This document shows, piece by piece, positions 57,741 through 64,000 of a stretch of 64,000 bases of DNA; position 1 is the first letter of the stretch, and each line of letters opens with the position of its first letter. The position numbers and the translations under genes were made by a program. Source of the DNA: Phlyctochytrium arcticum. Its lineage: Eukaryota > Chytridiomycota > Chytridiomycetes > Chytridiales > Chytridiaceae. The DNA lies in contig JAHLKI010000004.1 of the NCBI GenBank assembly GCA_025602905.1, positions 186,001-250,000 on the forward strand. Reading direction: 5' to 3'. The notes under the pieces are model-generated. The model worked only from the letters and a program-made list of their open reading frames with translations, did no database searches and was not told the DNA's origin.

Positions 57741-58736
57741 ATGGAAGTCGTATAGACTGCTAAAGGTACGGATTTTGTGGTCGCTGACTCCTGACTGACA
57801 GGAAACGGGTGGAGCGAGCAACTACGCGTGCCGGTGATGCTCTTCTATGCATCGAAGAGTGAACGGTGCTTTGAGAAGTGGCATATTGAGGTCCACCTCC
57901 AACGTCCCGGCTGGGCTGGGGCGAAGGTTGATGGTTAGGATTAATTTAATCTGCTAGATATCGCGCTCTGAGCATACCTACACCTGCGATCAGAAATGAA
58001 CCAAACTTAACCAAATATTCAAGACACCAGAAAGCTCACTGCAACAATCCATCTAACCGGTCCTACCGGTCATTGCGGCTGAGCGACCCCAGAGCGACCC
58101 TCAAAATCACCCTTGGGTCTCGCTCACCCAGAATGATTTTTAGCGTTAGCTTTGTGAGACGACAACAGTAATATTTAGAATACAATGGGTGATATGAGCC
58201 CGTTCGTCGGTTATTGAATGCATAATTTTGGTACTGGTTGGAAGTCCGTTTGATGTCTGCAAAGACTCGAGAAAATCTGAAACATATAATGAAACTTTGG
58301 GTTTGGCGTGAGCGGAATTCAAAATCGGTTCTGCACACTTGGGGGGAATTTGGCGCACACGACCCTGGATATTTTATCTGAGCTGTCATACTGGCCTAAC
58401 TTTTACCTTTTTGGGTTGCTGTCAAACCCTCCTGGACCAAAGCTCCATAGCATCTTTTCCAATTTGGAAGAACGGACGAAATCTCAACGAGTGTGCCAAC
58501 GATTGTTTGACGGATTCGCACAATACCAACTATCCACTACTTGTTCCATCGAATGGGCGGGCTTGTACTTACGACTATACCACTATTGTTTCGCTGCGAG
58601 TAGGCTCGGCGCTCACGAACACTCGAGAACACATAGCTGCAACAAGTACCACGACAAAGTCGGCCAATTCAAATTATTTCCAAGAACGCAAAAGCTGGCA
58701 CTTTGGAGTCTGTAGAGAGGCGGGTCTAGAAGAGAT
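57741..58736. other. Upstream region of the SH3/RA gene
   Basis: About 1 kb with no supported gene; open frames at 58308-58715 are not protein-like. An imperfect inverted repeat (GAGCGACCC .. GGGTCTCGCTC) lies at about 58080-58125. Confidence 0.4.
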
Positions 58737-61700
58737 ATGTCATATAGCACGCAGAGTGATCCTGATGGAGAGGATTACGATGACATCGACTCCCCAGACA
58801 TCCTGGATCCCGATGAACCTATTGACTTTTCAAATGTGTACGCGCTTCATACATTTGTGGCTAATCTGGAAGGGCAAGTATGCGTCCTGAAAGGAGACTC
58901 GTTGGAATTGCTGGACGATTCCAACTCGTACTGGTGGCTCGTCAAATGCATCAAAACTGATGAAATCGGCTATATACCAGCAGAAAATGTTGAAACGCCT
59001 TTTGAACGTCTTGCCCGCCTGAATAAGATGCGTAACGTATCTGTGACAATCGTGCAAGAGCAAGATCTGGAGCCCCCAGCGCCTCCTCCGCAAGCACGGC
59101 GGAAAATTTTCTTTCCCGAAGATTTTGTCGATTACATTGATGCAAGCGAGGATGAGGACTACGATGAGGATGACGATGAAATGAGCTCTTTACCTCGACA
59201 GAGCAAGGGCCAAACATCAAAGGGTCGCAATTTCCTATCAGTAAGCGCCGGTCTGTTTGATCTCTTTTTTTCGTTTGTGTTGAGCAGACTATTAGAAATT
59301 CCTTAATCGCGCGAGTTCCAGCAAGAAAAAAGACGATGCAACAGCCAATCGTGCAGCAGAAAAACCCGCAATTGCTAATGTGGTTGAGCAGGCTCAAGCG
59401 CAAGGCCTTGTGGCGGAACGAACAAATAAGGTGGGTATTGCACTTTTTCACATTTTGTAGTCTACATACTCAATTTCTGTTTTCCTTCAAGGAACCTATC
59501 AATGTTTTGCGGGTCTATGCCGGGAACGTCGATTTAAAAGCAACTTTCAAGACAGTCGCCCTTACGAAAGGAATGACCGCGACGGAACTGCTGACAGCAG
59601 CACTTCGAAGATTTCGGATCCCGGGCGCGTTGCCCAATGAATACTACGTTAGTGTTCTGCATATGGACTCCCGTAAGCTTATTTTGCAATTTGTGTGGAC
59701 TTGGTTTATGTTTAACATATTTTTAATAGAGGAGAAGCGGCTGGGGGAAAAGGACAACGTCTATGATATCTTGGACCAGCTTCAACATCGCGGATTACCA
59801 GGAGTGGGCGATTCGGCATCGGTTTCTCTTGTTGTTAACAGCAAAGGTGGAACCTCCAGCGTTCGCATGACGGATGAGAATATTATCAAAGTTATCATCA
59901 ACAAGAAACTCAATCTCTTTGAGAAGAATTATCACCTCATTCGGATATTCATGTATGACGACGCAGATACATCCGGAAAAATCCGCACGTACAAGACTAT
60001 TGGTGTGAACAGTCAGGCAAATGTGGGGGAGATAATAGGGTTGGCCACAAAAAAGTTCAAGCTTCGACCGGCTTCGGGCTACAATTATACACTAAACTCT
60101 ATTTTCCGCGGACAAGGTATCTCATCCGACTTTAATGCTTCTCATGATTGCATTTTAACCCACTGTATCTACAGAAATACTGCGTGAGCAGAACGAAGCT
60201 ATCTACCCTATTCTTATGATGGCTGAGGGCACAGCAGAAGACATTGACTTTGTTCTGCGTAAGGAGTGGGTTGGACAGGGGGCGGCCCCGATAGCGCTCT
60301 CAACCTCTGGCCCGGGCTCGAATTCTACGTCGCTAATGGACGATATTCAAAGCATCCTTTCGTCAAAGCCCGCATTCCTAGAAGAGCTGCCGGCTGCAGC
60401 GTACGGACCCGACAGACCAAAATCGTCCCAGTATTCTACCGAATCCTATGACACTGCCAGCATAAATTCTAGTACCTCACCACCGCGTACGGACAGCTCA
60501 GATCCTTTATATAGCACAATTGACGCAAGTATGGATTCCCCCGCATTTTCAACGCCTTCCCATTCGCGCATAGAATCAGATGTTAGCAGAAAATCGTCGG
60601 TGACTTCCTCAGATTATCGGGCCCCTGAGGCGAGTATGGATCGGCAAACGAGCAACGACAATCGGAGACCGTCGGTGGCGGACAGTATTGGATCCATCGG
60701 TAGCCTCGGACGTGCACCACGTATCAGCATGCGGCAGAGCTCTTTGCGCTATGATGCGACTACAACTTCGCAGTCATCTCTAAAGCGGCCCGACAATAAT
60801 GGATCGTATGGTGCACAGGAGCATTCCGGTTTCGAGCAACCAAAACGGCTTTCTCGGCAGTACATGCCGGATGATACATTGACTCGGCAGCTGCAGCAAG
60901 GTGCGCAGAGTAATGGCACCGCTGCTGGCACTCATACGGTACCCGTGTCCGCCACAGGTGGAGGCCTCGGGCGACTGGATTATCAGGACCCTTCCGAATC
61001 CATGGATAGACCCTTCCCAACGCAAGCAAGTACGACTTCATACGTCAGTCATCCTGGACGATCGAGTCGCGCGAACTTTGAGACCATGGAGGAGATTCTG
61101 GAGGAGATTTTGGCAGGTCGGTCACATACAGATCGTCTGAGGATGTTGGAAGCCAAACTACAGGATACTATACCTGTTCCATCACGAATTAGCAACCCTC
61201 CGCAAGCCCCACTCAGCGCTACAACGCCAAGACCGTACGATGACAGCGGATTGAAGGATATCTTGAGGTCGCGCGCAGCGTCAAGTGAATCAGCAGGAAC
61301 TATACCCGAGCCATATCCACAAGCGCCGCTGACCGCGGCAAGTTCAAACGCATCTATTGTTACTACTACTACCAGCTCTGGCGTATCTGGCGTGGGCAAC
61401 AAGTACCAACGCAAGGCATCTACCGCAAGCGTATCACTATCTGATGTATACCATTCTTTGGAAGCAGATCTCGAAGAGTCGTTACAGACGACCCCCAATC
61501 CGAGGATCCCCAATTTAGGGGCTACCCTCAATCCTCAGTCCGTCATTGTCCCTGGGCAAGGGTCATCCATACCCCCCAACATTTTTACACCAACCCCATC
61601 CTTCCCCAACCCGCAATCAACAACAAATCTACCAACGGGATCGCTAACCACCATGTACTCGGCCCAGCAACCCATCGCCTCTGGACCTGTGCCTGTTGCA

Positions 61701-62972
61701 GCACCGCGCATCTCTAGTCGGACCACAACATCGCCTCCACATTCTCCATTTACACCACGTCGGGGGTCATTGTCTACAGGACCGGTTGCCATAGACCGCA
61801 ATGGACCGCAGCCAAATTCACCATTTCAGTTGCGCAAAAGCAAGCAGACCTCTGAGCTGAAATCAGCCACGAGCTCACAGGATCCTGGTTCCGGCGCAGA
61901 TGGCAAGAAAAACTTCCCTCTTCTGGCTATATCCACCCCCGAAGAACGGCGGACGTTGAGTCAACAGAATATCCAAGGAATTCTGAACGAACTTGAGCCA
62001 CTGACTCTGACGCCATCTCCATCATCGGGACATTCTTCGGAAGTCGGCAGACGCCCATCACTTCAACCCGGTTCTGCCCAACATCCCCGACCCACATCCC
62101 CACAACCACCTTTATCCCCATCCCGGCGTACGGTTGACGCTGAGCAGTCATCTGTGATCCTGGGACAAAAACGTCGAGGATCTGCCGCAGCACTGCTGAT
62201 TGACGCGCGCGTACAAAGTCCACCGGCCGAGCAACCAGAAGATGATGACCAGCCATTGAAGACACCAGATACCCCAGTCATGACACGTCGGGCATCTATC
62301 AATAGTACTTCCGGAACACCAAAAATGGAGCGCCGTAAACCTTCCATTGTAAGTCCTCTGGGGGCATTTGCAGGCGCTCCTGGATCACCACGAATAGCAG
62401 CTCAATCCCCCTCGCAGTCTACTTCTGCTTTCGATCGCGGTCAAACTTCACCCATACGTCGCCCCAGTAATGTTGGCACCAGTCCCTTACTCTCTGCTGG
62501 AACATTTGGCTCAAACATCAATCAAGCCGATGGTCACTCCAAAGACAATTCCGGCGCTGATGATTCCAGTAGACGGGGAAGTCAATCTACGAGCGCGAAC
62601 GAAGATGATACTATGAATGGCAGTAGGACGTCTGTTGGCGATTATGACTCGGCTGTAGTGCTGGACAAGTATAAGGAGGTTGAGAATATGCTGAGTAGCA
62701 TGCAAAGGGTTAGTATTTATGATTGGTTTTTTTTTAATTAGACATTTTCTCATGACAAAACATATCGTTTTCAGGATCTCGAGGCTCTCGTTGCTACCAC
62801 TGTCAACACCTTCAACGCGAACGGCTCGTCCACTGTCGATAAGGCCACTGTCCGTGCATCCGATCCAGTGCCAAACTACGGTGGAAACCAAACCGCTTTG
62901 CCCAACTCAGTCACCGGGAAACACGGGCCGACATCTAGCGGGAGCGAAAATCCCACCCGGACGAGCGTATAG
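58737..62972 (+). CDS. SH3 plus Ras-association domain scaffold protein
   Basis: The ATG at 58737 begins an acidic N-terminus (MSYSTQSDPDGEDYDDID), then an SH3 domain: VYALHTFVANLEGQVCVLKG, DSLELLDDSNSYWWLVKC and EIGYIPAENVETPFERLARL. An acidic linker is followed, after introns near 59240-59490, by a Ras-association/ubiquitin-like fold: NVLRVYAGNVDLKATFKTVA, ATELLTAALRRFRIP, EYYVSVLHMDSREKRLGEKD, NVYDILDQLQHRGLPG. A second RA-like unit follows: NYHLIRIFMYDD, RTYKTIGVNSQANVGEIIGL, ATKKFKLRPASGYNYTL. The remaining ~850 residues are Ser/Pro/Thr-rich low complexity with a short helical segment (MEEILEEILAGRSHTDRLRM). SH3 followed by ETPxERLARLNK is typical of a fungal cell-polarity SH3 group (Bud14/Tea4-like). 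Stop at 62970-62972. Confidence 0.75.
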
Positions 62973-63431
62973 CATTGTGCCTTGTTACTCCCACTGTCTC
63001 ATATCCTTTTGCCACCTTGTACTGTATCAAATACCTTCCCCGTGTGCCCCTATTTTTGTGATTCTGATTACAGAAAATTCATATTTTTATGATCAACCTG
63101 TCACTCTGGGGTGTTCGTTCCTCTTGGCAAGGAATTGCACCTTTTTCAGCCAATAAAGGCCCTGCGAAGGTTGACTCGGGCGATTGATAAGTCAGGAACC
63201 TGGGCATGGGAGATGCCTTTTAGAACCCTTCCAGTGCTGCGCAAGACAAATCTATATAAGGTTAAATGGGTTTTGAGATTTCATGACAGCATGGATTTCG
63301 ATTTCCGCTCGAAATGTTTGCTCAAAACCTGGCTCAAAACGGTTATTCGAATGGTGACTTCCATATAGTTTCAAGCTCCTAGGAAAACCTCCTTCTGCTG
63401 GCCACTGATCCGGTGCAGCGCACAGCTCATT
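62973..63431. promoter_or_regulatory. Upstream region of RAD2
   Basis: About 460 nt between the SH3/RA stop and the RAD2 start, same strand. No supported gene. Confidence 0.4.
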
Positions 63432-64000
63432 ATGGGCGTGAAAAGCTTATGGCGACTGTTGGAACCGGCAGCGAAACCCCGTCGAGTGGAAACGTTGGCC
63501 GGCCAAAAACTTGCAATTGATGCCAGTATATGGCTTCACCAGTTCTTGAAAGCTATGCGGGACAAGGAAGGGAACCTGATCAAAGGAGCACATATTGTCG
63601 GGTTCTATCGACGAATCTGCAAACTGCTGTATTTCGGGATTCGACCTGTGTTTATCTTTGATGGCGATACTCCCGCAATGAAAAGGGTCGCACTGGTAAG
63701 GGGTCTATTTCTCGAGACATAATGAGCTCGAGCTAACTCCTCATAGACGGAGCGCAGACAGCGCAAGACAACCGCAAAGAACAACCTGGCAAAGACAGCA
63801 CACAAGATTTTATACAAACGACTGCAGTTGGAAGCATTGCAACGGAATGAGAACGCTAATTTGGCAAGGTAAGGCGATGAAAATGATTTGTTATGATGTG
63901 GACATTAATTAACTTGTGTTTGATAACAACAGGGAGATTGCAGAGCGACCAGAGCCCTCCGGCTTTCATCGTCCCGATGCGTTGCAGGAGATACCCGACG
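63432..64000 (+). CDS. RAD2: RAD2/XPG (ERCC5) nucleotide-excision-repair endonuclease, 5' part only
   Basis: Structure-specific FEN-family nuclease making the 3' incision in nucleotide excision repair. The ATG at 63432 gives the invariant MGVKSLWRLLEPAAKP, followed by LAIDASIWLHQFLKAMRD (metal-binding Asp), the XPG/Rad2-type ICKLLYFGIRPVFIFDGDTP (second Asp) and MKRVAL. An intron at about 63697-63746 joins TERRQRKTTAKNNLAKTAHK, and a second at about 63871-63932 joins REIAERPEPSGF. LYFGIRPVFIFDG and the residues before it are nearer RAD2 than FEN1 or EXO1. The gene runs off the window; the internal I-domain and PCNA-binding tail are not visible. Confidence 0.9.

Noticed and set aside
58075..58130. 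Structured RNA from the GAGCGACCC/GGGTCTCGCTC inverted repeat
   Set aside because: Stem is imperfect, about nine base pairs with a bulge, and no snoRNA or tRNA boxes were visible.

Overview
The window reads as nuclear DNA of a zoosporic (chytrid-like) fungus. Genes are eukaryotic, split by many short introns (roughly 55-70 nt, GT...AG) and tightly packed on both strands. The fungal assignment rests on a saccharopine dehydrogenase of the aminoadipate lysine pathway (LYS1) and a PacC/Rim101-type zinc-finger factor. The early-diverging, flagellated assignment is an inference from genes typical of animals and zoosporic fungi but rare in Dikarya: C2CD5, a CCDC33-like C2/coiled-coil protein, synaptojanin, RAD1 and importin-9. 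No tRNA, rRNA, CRISPR array or intact transposon was recognised.

Layout. 1-12.3 kb: GAA1 (3' part), synaptojanin, PacC/Rim101, ERV41 and an HSDL2-like peroxisomal SDR. 12.3-15.6 kb: gene-poor stretch with an ACC/CCA microsatellite, poorly resolved short reading frames and an isolated 26-nt match to a repeat gene further on. 15.6-25.6 kb: a tail-anchored coiled-coil protein, the CCDC33-like protein, a GCKIII (Ste20/MST) kinase and the RAD1 checkpoint clamp subunit. 25.6-29.0 kb: an accessory island with an EsV-1-7-like cysteine-repeat gene fused to a PD-(D/E)XK-like domain (one in-frame TGA), followed by a rearranged mosaic copy of pieces of the ERV41 and PacC genes from 8.4-10.7 kb. 29.0-41.7 kb: NOB1, LYS1, a TBC1D5-like RabGAP, an HELLS/LSH/Irc5-type remodeller, free methionine-R-sulfoxide reductase and a C2H2 factor. 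41.9-45.1 kb: a secreted tandem-repeat cysteine-rich protein with a dibasic site between its repeats, a quiet 2.2 kb, and ATG8. 45.5-57 kb: C2CD5, SRR1, a possible SIN Cdc14-like protein and importin-9. 58.7 kb to the end: an SH3 + Ras-association protein and the 5' part of RAD2/XPG.

Most genes are unlinked housekeeping functions, as is usual in eukaryotes: GPI anchoring, ER-Golgi and endosomal traffic, autophagy, ribosome maturation, DNA repair. The unusual material is the 25.6-29.0 kb island, which joins a virus/alga-type repeat-nuclease gene to shuffled fragments of resident genes, and the secreted repeat peptide at 41.9-42.4 kb. Exon limits were read by eye from frame, phase and splice consensus, so outer limits are firmer than internal ones.
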